DNA of 64,000 nt from assembly GCF_032852305.1 (NCBI RefSeq), contig NZ_CP136594.1:434001-498000 (forward strand), given 5' to 3'. The notes beneath the pieces were generated by a model. It made no database searches and was not told the DNA's origin. It was given only the letters and a program-made list of their open reading frames with translations. Position 1 is the first letter of the stretch. Each line of letters begins with the position of its first letter. Source of the DNA: Parasphingorhabdus sp. SCSIO 66989 (lineage in GTDB: Bacteria; Pseudomonadota; Alphaproteobacteria; Sphingomonadales; Sphingomonadaceae). A program made the translations under genes and the position numbers. Below, in pieces: positions 46,738 to 55,106 of this stretch.

Positions 46738-47845
46738 ATGGCGTTTATCCAACCCGGGCAATCGACGCCTTATCTCACAAATAGCATTGTCGAGATCACG
46801 GATGCAGAGATAGTAAAGGTCGAGCGCGTTGCCTATCAAAGTTTAGCGGATGGCCGTACATTTAATTATGATTACTCCCAGTTTCTCCCTCCTGTATCAC
46901 CTGGTAGCAATCGTACTCCGCTACCCGTGCAGACAGGGGCAAGCTATACGGATAATAACGGACATCGCGTGACTTTCGAATATGGCGTGTTCCCAGATCC
47001 ATATAGTTTCTACCAGGGACCAGGAGTGGTTCTGGGCGGCACAACACCGCCTTCGCCGGTGAACTGGGGGGATGTGAACTATCAGGTAACGCCGGGCCCA
47101 GTGTTGATCCGAGATCAGCTAAATCGTGAATGGAAACTGGACTATTGCGACCCGCTGGTCGAAGCCAACCTTCCTTCCGGTCTGGTTCATCGATGCTCGG
47201 TAATGCCCAATCCGGTATCATCAGAAGACCCTGAAGGACGCGTCTCTGAATATCGCTACAGCGGTACGACCAGAAATATCATTGAGACGCGGACAAAAGC
47301 CAAGCCCGGCTCAGGTGAGGCCGATATTGTTACCAGTTCTGGATACAGCAACTGCCTTAATCCCAAATTTTGCGCCAAGCCAATTCGCACGACCGAAGCG
47401 AAACGGCAATGTGACGGATTATGAGTATGCGTCATCGCATGGTGGTGTGACACGGGTTCGTGGTCCTGCGGTTGGTGGTGTGCGTCCTGAGACGCGGTAT
47501 AGCTATGGGCAATATTATGCCTGGACGCGTGCTGGCTCGGGCAGCAGCTTTGTGCGGGCGGCAACGCCTGTCTGGCTGTTATCGAGCGAGCGGACCTGTA
47601 TCAGCAGCGCGATGACCTCTTCTGGCTGTGCTGGCGGTGCAGCCGATCAGGTGGTGACCAATTACCAATATGAAGCAGGCAATGCCTCGCGAGGCAGCAA
47701 TTTGCTGTTGCTGGGAACGGCGGTGACAGCGCGCAATGCCTCTGGCCAGACCGAGACGCTGCGCACCTGTTATGCCTATGACGATCAGGGCAGGCGTATC
47801 AGCGAGACCTCGCCGCGCGCCAATCTGTCGAGCTGTCCATCATGA
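46738..47845 (+). pseudogene. RHS-type N-terminal gene, frameshifted
   Basis: Two open frames continue one RHS-like protein. The first (46738-47424) has YD-like segments (YDYSQFLPPVSPGSNRTPLP, GRVSEYRYSGTTRNIIETRT). The second (ending at 47845) continues with NGNVTDYEYASSHGGVTRVRGPAV and ends in [15 protein letters not shown]. The break is at AAA 47401-47403: dropping one A restores GCG AAC GGC AAT GTG and hence a continuous frame. No start codon is convincing at the left end, so the gene also looks 5' truncated. It lies 42 nt before the intact RHS gene, and together they are a split RHS pair as in other sphingomonads. A sequencing error is possible at the A-run. Confidence 0.7.
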
Positions 47846-47886
47846 GGGGGCGTATGATGTGCAGGTCAGGGATTCAGGGGGCTGTG

Positions 47887-50562
47887 ATGAGCAAGGGTCT
47901 GATGCACCGGAATAGCCTGTTACAACTTCTGGCCGCGCTTCTGCTCCTGGTACTGCCATCTGTGGCATCGGCACAGTCCTATACCAGCCATGTGCGCTAT
48001 GATGATCTGGGCCGCGAGGTGGGGACGATCTCGCCTGATCCGGATAGCGGTGGCACCCTGCCGCGCCTGGCAACGCGCACGACCTATGATGGGCGTGGCA
48101 ATGTGATCCGGGTGGAGACAGGCACCATTACCAGCGTCCCTGCCGCAAATGTGCTGCCTGCCGCATGGTCTGGCTTTACCATGCATAATCAGGTCGATAC
48201 GCAATATGACATCATGAACCGCAAGACCCGCGAGACAATGCGTGGCTCTAACAATGCAGTCTATGGTGTTACCGATTACAGCTATGACAATGTCGGCCGA
48301 CTGGAATGCACCGCGGTCAGAATGCGTTTTACCAGCCTGCCGAGCAATGCCTGTACGCCAAGCGCCGGTGGCGTGGATGGCCCGGACCGGATTACCCGCC
48401 ATATCTATGATGCCGCCGGCCAGTTGCTGCAGCTGCGCAAAGCTGTTGGTACGCCGCTGGAACAGGCCTATGCCACCTACGACTATACCGGCAATGGTTT
48501 GCAGCGCACGATTATTGACGCCAATGGTAACAGAGCCCGTTTGGAATATGATGGTTTTGATCGACTAAAGCGTTGGCGCTTTCCCGGCAAGGCAAAGCCG
48601 TTAAACTATAATGATGCAACGCCCACTACCGCCTTTAACAGCGCCGGTGCAGTGTCGCCCGGCGACTATGAACAATATGGTTATGACGTCCATGGCAATC
48701 GTACCAGCATGCGCAAACGCGATGGTCGGGTGATCACCTATCAATATGACACGCTAAACCGGATGATCGCAAAGATCATCCCCAATGGTTCTGGTCTGGC
48801 CGCCACCCATACCCGCAATGTCTATTATGGCTATGACCTAAGAGGCCTGCAGACCTATGCGCGGTTCGACAGCCATGGCGGCGGTGATGGCATCCAGACC
48901 AGCTATGATGGCTTTGGCCGGGTTGCCAGTTCAAACAACACCATGGGCGGGTGGAACAAGACGCTCTCCTACCAATATGACAGCAACAGCAACCGCACCC
49001 GAATTACCCATCCTGACGGTACCTACTTTAACACCAGCTATGATCAGCTGGACCGGCAATTTGATGTCCGCGAAAACGGCAGTGCGCGGATAAGTGCATA
49101 TCGCTATCATGTCAGAGGCCAGTTCGCATACAATTATCGGCACAGCGGTCTCTATGACTATTACAATTATGATGCCGCTGGTCGTGCTAGTAGGCTGCGT
49201 TTCTTTAAGCCAGGCGGCACCGACTATGTCGACTTCACTTTCGGCTTTAATCCCGCAGGCCAGATCAAGAGCCGCACGACCAGCAATGACAACTATGCCA
49301 ATACAGCGCATTATGATGTCGACCGCAATTATGCTGTGAACGGTCTCAACCAATACACCTCAGCCGGCACTGCCAGCTTCACCCATGATGCGAATGGCAA
49401 TCTTACTGCTGATGGCTCTGTAAGTTTTACCTATGATGTCGAGAACCGCCTGGTGCAGGCCATGGGCGCAAAACAGGCGACGCTGACCTATGACCCGATG
49501 GGGCGGTTATGGCAGGTCGATGGTACGGCGGCAGGCGGCACCATCACCCGCTTCCTCTATGACGGCGATGCGCTGGTGTCGGAATATGACAGCCTGGGCA
49601 ATGTAATCGAACGCTATGTCCATGGCGTGGGCGCTGATGTCCCGACCCAATGGTATGAAGGCAGTGCGGTCAATAGCAGCACCCGGCGCCATCTGTTCGC
49701 CAACTGGCAAGGCTCGATCGCGCTGATCAGTGATGCCACAGGCAATACCGTCAACATCAACGCCTATGATGCTTATGGCATTGCCAATGAGACCAATATC
49801 GGCCGGTTCCAATATACCGGCCAGATCGCCATCCCCGAGCTTGGGCTCTATCATTACAAGGCAAGGGTCTACTCCCCCACGCTCGGCAGGTTCCTGCAAA
49901 CCGATCCCATCGGATATGAGGATCAGGTGAACCTCTATGCTTATGTCGGCAATGATCCGGTTAATATGGTCGATCCTATGGGTATGTATGAATGTAACAA
50001 TCGCAAAGACTGCTCCACAGCAAGACGCGGGGTCGAAGAGATTACACAGGCTAGAGACAATATGCGCACTCAGGCACGACGGGCGGGAAGGAATCTGAAG
50101 CGAAAAATGGCTTTTGATAAGGCTGCGGATCAAATGGATACTGTGTTGGAAACATTGGGTACAGAAAATGACGGCAATCGTCTGACAATAAGAACAGGTT
50201 CTTTGCCAAAGAATAATTTTGGAAATTTCAACCCCAATGATAACAGTATTACAATAGATACAACACAGGCCATATCAAGTAACAAGAGCTCGGGTATAGG
50301 ACACACGCTTGCCCATGAGGCTAGTCATGCTAGAGATCATAGGCTAGGTTCGGGTCAAAATTGGTGGCGTCGAGAGGCTAGAGCTCTTGCTATTGGTATC
50401 CATGTAGACATTGGCAATCAAACCCGAAGTCATCTTTATCGGCCTGGGTTACGCGGCAAGGGTATTAGAAATAACATAAGAGAGAACCTGAGAAAAAGAT
50501 GTCAAGGAAGAATGGGAGGTATGACAAATTGTTCAGCGCTTTCTCGAAGATATGTTCCCTAG
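47887..50562 (+). CDS. RHS-repeat polymorphic toxin, HExxH tip domain
   Basis: The protein (891 residues from the chosen start) has a signal peptide ([25 protein letters not shown] after a short N-extension), many YD/RHS repeats, and the RHS core ending in [34 protein letters not shown] at about residue 700. The last 191 residues differ in composition and carry HEASH (His810, Glu811, His814) in [14 protein letters not shown], a zinc-metallopeptidase signature. This fits the polymorphic toxin plan: RHS cocoon plus variable C-terminal effector. I chose ATG 47887 to place the signal peptide near the start; the frame opens 15 codons earlier. An AT-rich lipoprotein gene overlaps its 3' end. Confidence 0.88.
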   Translation: MSKGLMHRNSLLQLLAALLLLVLPSVASAQSYTSHVRYDDLGREVGTISPDPDSGGTLPRLATRTTYDGRGNVIRVETGTITSVPAANVLPAAWSGFTMHNQVDTQYDIMNRKTRETMRGSNNAVYGVTDYSYDNVGRLECTAVRMRFTSLPSNACTPSAGGVDGPDRITRHIYDAAGQLLQLRKAVGTPLEQAYATYDYTGNGLQRTIIDANGNRARLEYDGFDRLKRWRFPGKAKPLNYNDATPTTAFNSAGAVSPGDYEQYGYDVHGNRTSMRKRDGRVITYQYDTLNRMIAKIIPNGSGLAATHTRNVYYGYDLRGLQTYARFDSHGGGDGIQTSYDGFGRVASSNNTMGGWNKTLSYQYDSNSNRTRITHPDGTYFNTSYDQLDRQFDVRENGSARISAYRYHVRGQFAYNYRHSGLYDYYNYDAAGRASRLRFFKPGGTDYVDFTFGFNPAGQIKSRTTSNDNYANTAHYDVDRNYAVNGLNQYTSAGTASFTHDANGNLTADGSVSFTYDVENRLVQAMGAKQATLTYDPMGRLWQVDGTAAGGTITRFLYDGDALVSEYDSLGNVIERYVHGVGADVPTQWYEGSAVNSSTRRHLFANWQGSIALISDATGNTVNINAYDAYGIANETNIGRFQYTGQIAIPELGLYHYKARVYSPTLGRFLQTDPIGYEDQVNLYAYVGNDPVNMVDPMGMYECNNRKDCSTARRGVEEITQARDNMRTQARRAGRNLKRKMAFDKAADQMDTVLETLGTENDGNRLTIRTGSLPKNNFGNFNPNDNSITIDTTQAISSNKSSGIGHTLAHEASHARDHRLGSGQNWWRREARALAIGIHVDIGNQTRSHLYRPGLRGKGIRNNIRENLRKRCQGRMGGMTNCSALSRRYVP
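49376..49907 (+). repeat. RHS-core segment duplicated downstream (copy 1)
   Basis: This segment of the intact RHS gene recurs at 51661-52192 with no difference that I could see by eye (offset 2285 bp). The encoded residues, from [19 protein letters not shown] to the LQTDP core, are identical. Identity is lost at 49908, inside the RHS core. Confidence 0.7.
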
Positions 50563-51059
50563 TATTCGTCCTACCACTTTGTTTTTTCGCCGTATCTTGT
50601 GCCATCGGCGATGAGCAGGAAAATTTGCTTCTTGAATCATGTTGGTACCCAGAAGATGGCAAAGCACAATATCTAACCGCCATTGTCCTTATACACGAGA
50701 TAGATAGTGCTTATTATGGCAGGGCATATTCATTATTCTGCGCAAACGACATAGATAATCCAGCATACTTTCAAGGCCAATTAAACTTGCCTTTAGAGAA
50801 AGATAAGATGCGCTATAAAAGTCAAACTATATCTCCTGGAACATTGTCTCATGGGATTGAGCTTAACTCTCTAAAGTATATTGTTATTGTTGAAGGGCAT
50901 GGCGATGTCTTAAATTCTGAATACTATGGTATAGAAGCTCACACACTGGATTTTCAAGATGTTGAGAATGTTGAGTTTGTACAACATAATTATGAAGAAT
51001 TATGGAATATGAAAGAGAAGGATTTCAGAGACATATTGAATAGTATTTGGAGAGAATAA
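50499..51059 (+). CDS. Candidate immunity lipoprotein for the RHS HExxH toxin
   Basis: The 186-residue protein has a basic N-terminus, a hydrophobic core and a lipobox-like FFAVSC at about residues 29-34, so it is probably a periplasmic lipoprotein, suited to protect against a toxin acting outside the cytoplasm. It is strikingly AT-rich, unlike its neighbours, as immunity genes often are. It overlaps the toxin gene by 64 nt. A TTG at 50529 with GGGAGG upstream is an alternative start; ATG at 50499 has weak upstream signals. I recognise no family. The immunity role is inferred from position and composition. Confidence 0.65.
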   Translation: MSRKNGRYDKLFSAFSKICSLVFVLPLCFFAVSCAIGDEQENLLLESCWYPEDGKAQYLTAIVLIHEIDSAYYGRAYSLFCANDIDNPAYFQGQLNLPLEKDKMRYKSQTISPGTLSHGIELNSLKYIVIVEGHGDVLNSEYYGIEAHTLDFQDVENVEFVQHNYEELWNMKEKDFRDILNSIWRE

Positions 51060-51068
51060 AATGGTTGC

Positions 51069-51092
51069 GGTGACAGCTTACTAAATCCCTAA
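51069..51092 (+). repeat. Short repeat flanking RHS fragments (copy 1)
   Basis: This 24-bp stretch, starting GGTGACAGCTTACTAAATCC, recurs at 51465-51488 with two mismatches. Both copies lie just upstream of RHS fragments, so they may mark recombination or former mobile-element ends. Confidence 0.5.
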
Positions 51093-51100
51093 ATGGGGCC

Positions 51101-51295
51101 GTGCTTTACAATCCCGCAGGCCAGATCAAGAGCCGCACGACCAGCAATGATAACTATGCGAACACAGCGTATTATGATGTCGACCGCAATTATGCGATGA
51201 ATGGTCTCAACCAATACACCGCCGCCAGCCTATCGAGTATCACCCATGATGCCAATGGCAATCTGACCGCTGATGGCAGTGTGACCTTTATCTAG
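51101..51295 (+). pseudogene. RHS tip fragment, no toxin
   Basis: The frame from GTG 51101 reads [20 protein letters not shown]... matching the intact RHS gene near 49250, then ends with TFI and a stop (51293-51295). The normal copy continues FTYDVENR, so the fragment is broken at the same point as the fragment at 53.2 kb. It has no toxin domain and is a dead or silent cassette. Confidence 0.7.
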
Positions 51296-51542
51296 ATGCA
51301 AGAGAACCGCTTGGTCAAAGCCATGTGCGCGAAGCAGGGGCAGCTTTAATCTTCACAAACACCCTTGCTGTGGCCGATAAATATCTACCGTTTGATAGAT
51401 TGCCTGTTCATTAGCCAGCACCCGCACTATCCATCGTTGAGGCATCTGCTCAACCGCCAATTACGGTGACAGTTTACTGAATCCCTAATTAGGCACCTTC
51501 AGATTACAGGTTAGGCACCTTCAGATTACAGGCAATTAAAGT
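51296..51542 (+). repeat. Inter-cassette spacer with a 22-bp tandem repeat
   Basis: No gene is seen here beyond 30 bp of residual RHS homology at the left end. It contains the second copy of the 24-bp repeat (51465-51488), and directly after it a perfect 22-bp tandem direct repeat (51489-51510 and 51511-51532) that begins TTAGGCACC and ends ATTACAGG. It lies between two RHS cassettes, a plausible recombination junction. Confidence 0.55.
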
Positions 51543-52802
51543 GGCCAGATCAAGAGCCGCACGCTGGACAATGACAGCTATGCCAACACCGCGCATTATG
51601 ATGTCAACCGCAGCTATCAGGCAAACGGTCTTAATCAATACACCTCAGCCGGCGCTGCCAGCATCACCCATGATGCGAATGGCAATCTTACTGCTGATGG
51701 CTCTGTAAGTTTTACCTATGATGTCGAGAACCGCCTGGTGCAGGCCATGGGCGCAAAACAGGCGACGCTGACCTATGACCCGATGGGGCGGTTATGGCAG
51801 GTCGATGGTACGGCGGCAGGCGGCACCATCACCCGCTTCCTCTATGACGGCGATGCGCTGGTGTCGGAATATGACAGCCTGGGCAATGTAATCGAACGCT
51901 ATGTCCATGGCGTGGGCGCTGATGTCCCGACCCAATGGTATGAAGGCAGTGCGGTCAATAGCAGCACCCGGCGCCATCTGTTCGCCAACTGGCAAGGCTC
52001 GATCGCGCTGATCAGTGATGCCACAGGCAATACCGTCAACATCAACGCCTATGATGCTTATGGCATTGCCAATGAGACCAATATCGGCCGGTTCCAATAT
52101 ACCGGCCAGATCGCCATCCCCGAGCTTGGGCTCTATCATTACAAGGCAAGGGTCTACTCCCCCACGCTCGGCAGGTTCCTGCAAACCGATCCTATCGGAT
52201 ATGAGGATCAGGTTAATCTGTACGCTTATGTCGGCAATGACCCGGTTAATCTGGTGGATCCTACTGGGATGTGGGGTTGGCTGGTGAAATTTGTCAAAGA
52301 CGGCGTTAAGAAGATCGCCAAAGTGTCAAAGGAAGATGCAGTTAAAGCGCGAAGAAGTGGTCAGAATGTTCAGGCCAGATCGAGGCAAGAGGCTCGCCAA
52401 ATAGAACGTCAAGTCAGTGATGATCCTAGCAAGCTGAAACGACACAAAGGCCATGATTTAAGGGACAGCGATGGCAATCCAACTGGTCAGCAAGGTCGGC
52501 CGCACTACCAAACTGAGGGGCAGCGGGGTCACACATTTTGGTCGGCAACTGGAGCGCTGGCATTCCTCGAGCAGGCTCTTGATGTGATTGACCAGCTAAC
52601 GAATCCCTTTTACGTAACTGAAATGGGCGATGGCACTTGCCCTGCAAGCGGTTGTGGCCAGCCAATGTCGCCATCGGAGGCCTCACCAGGGCCCGCAACA
52701 GATATTGGTGCTGAGCAAAGAAGCAACAGCGATCGTCCGATAAGCGGCGCTGCGGTTGTGGTGTGCCGAGCACGGGCGAGTCGAATCGATACAGGATGCT
52801 AG
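51543..52802 (+). CDS. Orphan RHS tip with a second C-terminal toxin-like domain
   Basis: The frame is open from 51543 without a start codon; the first ATG is at 51738. It encodes RHS repeats and core (419 residues from 51543) almost identical to the intact gene up to the core, then diverges at [19 protein letters not shown] into a new domain of about 180 residues with [15 protein letters not shown] and [17 protein letters not shown] do not recognise that domain; His-rich motifs suggest a hydrolase or nuclease. It lacks a signal peptide and N-terminal repeats, as expected of a silent tip cassette that could be swapped into the intact gene by recombination. Followed by a candidate immunity gene. 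Confidence 0.75.
   Translation, partial: GQIKSRTLDNDSYANTAHYDVNRSYQANGLNQYTSAGAASITHDANGNLTADGSVSFTYDVENRLVQAMGAKQATLTYDPMGRLWQVDGTAAGGTITRFLYDGDALVSEYDSLGNVIERYVHGVGADVPTQWYEGSAVNSSTRRHLFANWQGSIALISDATGNTVNINAYDAYGIANETNIGRFQYTGQIAIPELGLYHYKARVYSPTLGRFLQTDPIGYEDQVNLYAYVGNDPVNLVDPTGMWGWLVKFVKDGVKKIAKVSKEDAVKARRSGQNVQARSRQEARQIERQVSDDPSKLKRHKGHDLRDSDGNPTGQQGRPHYQTEGQRGHTFWSATGALAFLEQALDVIDQLTNPFYVTEMGDGTCPASGCGQPMSPSEASPGPATDIGAEQRSNSDRPISGAAVVVCRARASRIDTGC
51661..52192 (+). repeat. RHS-core segment duplicated (copy 2)
   Basis: Copy of 49376-49907 (offset 2285 bp), apparently identical by eye over more than 500 bp, apart from one base near the left end. Such identity suggests recent duplication or gene conversion between the intact gene and the orphan cassette. 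Confidence 0.7.
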
Positions 52803-52848
52803 CCTCCGGCCTTGGGGGCTGTTCGAAAGCGGAATAGGATCGAATGAA

Positions 52849-53124
52849 ATGAGCGTGTATGAGATTATGTTTGAGGGGATTTTCGCTCAAGATTGGTTGC
52901 GACCGAATGGAAGGTTTGCTGGAATCGAAGGATTTTATGCGCTTCGCCAGATCGCAGCTAAATCCGTGGGCGAAGCTGTAGAAAAAGGGGCGGAAGCTAT
53001 TCGCATGGAATTAGCTTCTGAGGACAATGCCCTGGCTGCGAATTTGGAGCGACTAATTCCAAGCGAATCAAGAATGCTCGATAACTTTGACAGACCGCCT
53101 GCATCTGGATTTACCTTTTTCTGA
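52849..53124 (+). CDS. Candidate immunity protein for the orphan RHS toxin
   Basis: The frame gives a 91-residue protein starting MSVYEIMFEGIFAQDWLRPNG, preceded by GGATCGAATGAA, so two ATG choices are close. It lies 46 nt after the orphan toxin stop, on the same strand, in the position of an immunity gene. It has no signal peptide, so a cytoplasmic target is likely. I recognise no family; the role is inferred from position. Confidence 0.55.
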   Translation: MSVYEIMFEGIFAQDWLRPNGRFAGIEGFYALRQIAAKSVGEAVEKGAEAIRMELASEDNALAANLERLIPSESRMLDNFDRPPASGFTFF

Positions 53125-53184
53125 TTTTCAGAATTACAAGAATTGGATGATTTACTGAATTCCGAAATATTTCGCGCTACGTAC

Positions 53185-53583
53185 AATCCGTCCAGCCCAT
53201 CGAGCTTCATCCATGATGCGAATGGCAATCTGACCTCTGATGGCAGTGTGACCTTTATCTAGATGCAAGAGAACCGCCTGGTACGGGCCATGGGCGCGAA
53301 ACAGGCAACGCTGACCTATGATCCGATGGGGCGGTTATGGCAGGTTGATGGCACGGCGGCAGGCGGCAGCATTACCCGCTTCTTATATGATGGCGATGCG
53401 CTGGTGGCGGAATATGATGCTCTGGGTAATCTTACCGATCGCTATGTCCATGGTGTCGATGCCGATGTCCCCACCCAATGGTATGAAGGCAGCACGGTCA
53501 ATAGCAGCACCCGGCATCATCTGTTCGCCAACTGGCAAGGCTCAATCGCGCCTTTGCGGGCATATGCCCTTCCCAGTGTCTAA
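53185..53583 (+). pseudogene. RHS fragment with in-frame stop, truncated at the right
   Basis: RHS homology runs from about 53185 ([17 protein letters not shown]) into TFI and TAG (53260-53262), the same break as at 51295, then continues [15 protein letters not shown]... to [16 protein letters not shown] homology ends abruptly at about 53551; the frame closes at 53583 in foreign DNA. It is a decayed cassette. Confidence 0.75.
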
Positions 53584-53859
53584 AGAATAGAAGGGAGCGC
53601 CACGGATAGAATCCATCCGCGCGGCGCTGATGTAATCCGCTAGCTCCTCGGCCTTCAGCAGGCAATAGACTGAGGTCTCCGATAGGAAGTACCGGTTCTT
53701 AAGAGTAAGCTCAGCGAGGCACTCCTTCAGATCACGAGACTTACAGCGCAGACCCTCAACCTCGTACGTAATCGCAAAACGGGTAGTGTCATAAGCAAGC
53801 CCAAGCTTACTGGCTTCCATGAACTCCTTGGGCCAGGTGTAATGCCGGTTCTGTATCAT
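53542..53859 (-). CDS. Hypothetical protein, 3' end in RHS DNA
   Basis: This minus-strand frame of 105 residues (WPKEFMEASKLGLAYDTTRFAITYEVEGLRCKSRD... LSETSVYCLLKAEELADYISAARMDS) reads like a real protein. Its last 4-5 codons and stop lie in RHS fragment DNA, so its 3' end may have been truncated by the recombination that placed the RHS fragment there. The start is uncertain (53859 has AGAAGGG directly adjacent; 53820 has AAGGAG 3 nt upstream). I do not recognise it. Confidence 0.5.
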   Translation of the reverse strand: MIQNRHYTWPKEFMEASKLGLAYDTTRFAITYEVEGLRCKSRDLKECLAELTLKNRYFLSETSVYCLLKAEELADYISAARMDSIRGAPFYSLDTGKGICPQRRD

Positions 53860-54000
53860 CCCTTCTCGGCATGAACCTTGACTTACTGTTCTTTGAGTAT
53901 TTGATTCTTAAGTCTTAACTGCAATCTGTGTCTTGGGTGCGGACCGGCGATGATTCATAATGATCATTGTCGGATGTACAGCCAGCAGCTGCAAAGAGTA

Positions 54001-54210
54001 TCATTTTTTGGCAATGCAGGCCTTGCTGCAAGGCCAGATACCATGGCCACCGGCGATGAAGTCCGCCTCCTCATCGGTGATCTGGTATTTGCGTCCGATC
54101 CTGAAAAGGATGGAACCCATATCCATGTTCCTTTCATCAAGGAAGTATTCTACGCTCCAGCGCCAATTTGGGTTTGTTCGCGCAGAGTCTTCCGTTTTCT
54201 TCTTGGTCAT
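54001..54210 (-). CDS. Small protein, unknown function (second of a pair)
   Basis: The 69-residue protein (MTKKKTEDSARTNPNWRWSVEYFLDERNMDMGSILFRIGRKYQITDEEADFIAGG...) starts at 54210, 4 nt after the stop of the preceding gene, with AAAAGGA overlapping that stop. Tight spacing suggests co-translation. I recognise no family. A longer open frame upstream is a shadow of the preceding gene. Confidence 0.6.
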   Translation of the reverse strand: MTKKKTEDSARTNPNWRWSVEYFLDERNMDMGSILFRIGRKYQITDEEADFIAGGHGIWPCSKACIAKK

Positions 54211-54214
54211 CGCA

Positions 54215-54478
54215 TCATTCCTTTTCAAAAACAGGCTGGACCCTGGGCGACATCCTGACAAACTCACGCTTGCGTCTTCCCTGATAGTCCAGCAGCTGGA
54301 ATTCCTTCCCCATATCCTGATCATGAAACGCCAAAAGCTCACAGTGGCGATATGGATTGATATAGATATTTGCGCTGCGGATCTCATCCATCCCATTGGC
54401 CACCAGTGTCTGTACGATACAGTCCACGGCGTCCAGAAACTCATGCGCGCTATAAGCGCCGCTCATCCGAATTCGCAT
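54215..54478 (-). CDS. Small protein, unknown function (first of a pair)
   Basis: The 87-residue protein (MRIRMSGAYSAHEFLDAVDCIVQTLVANGMDEIRSANIYINPYRHC...) has a strong AGGAGG 6 nt before its start. It is followed after 4 nt by the 69-residue protein gene. The likely mRNA leader contains the structured element at 54503-54640. I recognise no family. Charged C-terminus (GRRKREFVRMSPRVQPVFEKE) may bind nucleic acid, but that is a guess. Confidence 0.65.
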   Translation of the reverse strand: MRIRMSGAYSAHEFLDAVDCIVQTLVANGMDEIRSANIYINPYRHCELLAFHDQDMGKEFQLLDYQGRRKREFVRMSPRVQPVFEKE

Positions 54479-54502
54479 TGATTACCTCCTAAGCCGACCT
54501 TC

Positions 54503-54640
54503 AAAAAGCCGGGTCGTGGTAACACCCGCGACTGAGTCCGAGCGCGCTGCCGTCTTTGGGCAGAGCCTTGGACATGCACGACAGCGACCCGGCCAGAATG
54601 CTCTGGCCAAGGCTCAGTCGTGCATCAGGGTTACCACGCC
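54503..54640 (-). other. Highly structured element upstream of the small gene pair
   Basis: At least six perfect inverted-repeat pairs lie in 138 bp. Plus-strand positions: CGTGGTAAC 54515-54523 with GTTACCACG 54630-54638; CGACTGAG 54529-54536 with CTCAGTCG 54613-54620; GAGCCTTGG 54563-54571 with CCAAGGCTC 54607-54615; ATGCACGAC 54574-54582 with GTCGTGCAT 54617-54625; GGCCAGA 54591-54597 with TCTGGCC 54602-54608; CCGGGTCG 54509-54516 with CGACCCGG 54585-54592. Several pairs are mutually exclusive. On the minus strand the last pair is followed by C and five T (54507-54503), terminator-like, just before the AGGAGG of the 87-residue gene. It could be a leader RNA, a small RNA or a miniature mobile element. 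Confidence 0.55.
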
Positions 54641-55106
54641 CCGTGCCGCGTTTTCGATGCGGCAGGGTTATGTTGCATAGATGAAAGCCGATGTCATCTC
54701 CCCACGCAAAACAAGCAACGAGAAGCTGAGACAAAACTGTATTCACACTCCTGCGTGCTATCCGAGCAAGCATTGTCTCCTATGAGTCAAATCAGTTATA
54801 TCAATAAATGGCAGCGGACCTGCACAACCGCGGGATGAAATGGTCCCAGTTCTAACCACAAACCCTACTCGCCAAGCGTGGCTTGGTTAGTCCTTGCGCG
54901 ATGATGAATCTTGATTGCGCTGAAGCCCGTCGCAGTGCGACGGGTCCAAAGAAGAAGCCGGGCTAGCGCGCAGCCCTCAAACTATGGCCATTAAGGGCCG
55001 GTGTGTGGACTGTCTCCATTTAGCTTATTTTGTACATTAAGCAGACGATCTCGCAGCATCTCTGTGCCATTTGGACGCCTCAACCAATCACTTTAGATTA
55101 TAGGGC
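54641..55106. other. Intergenic stretch before the autotransporter, with a palindrome
   Basis: No convincing gene is seen in this 466-bp stretch. CCCGTCGCA (54926-54934) and TGCGACGGG (54936-54944) form a perfect 9-bp inverted repeat around one base. It lies beyond the autotransporter stop and could be a terminator or a remnant repeat; no U-run follows. Confidence 0.4.

Noticed and set aside
49507-50133. Minus-strand frame opposite the RHS core, repeated opposite the orphan copy (51792-52184)
   Set aside because: Its repetition only reflects the duplicated RHS DNA.
54515-54638. Integron attC site
   Set aside because: The ends lack the GTTRRRY/RYYYAAC core, and no integrase is visible.
54515-54638. 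Retron-type msr-msd RNA
   Set aside because: No reverse transcriptase gene is adjacent.
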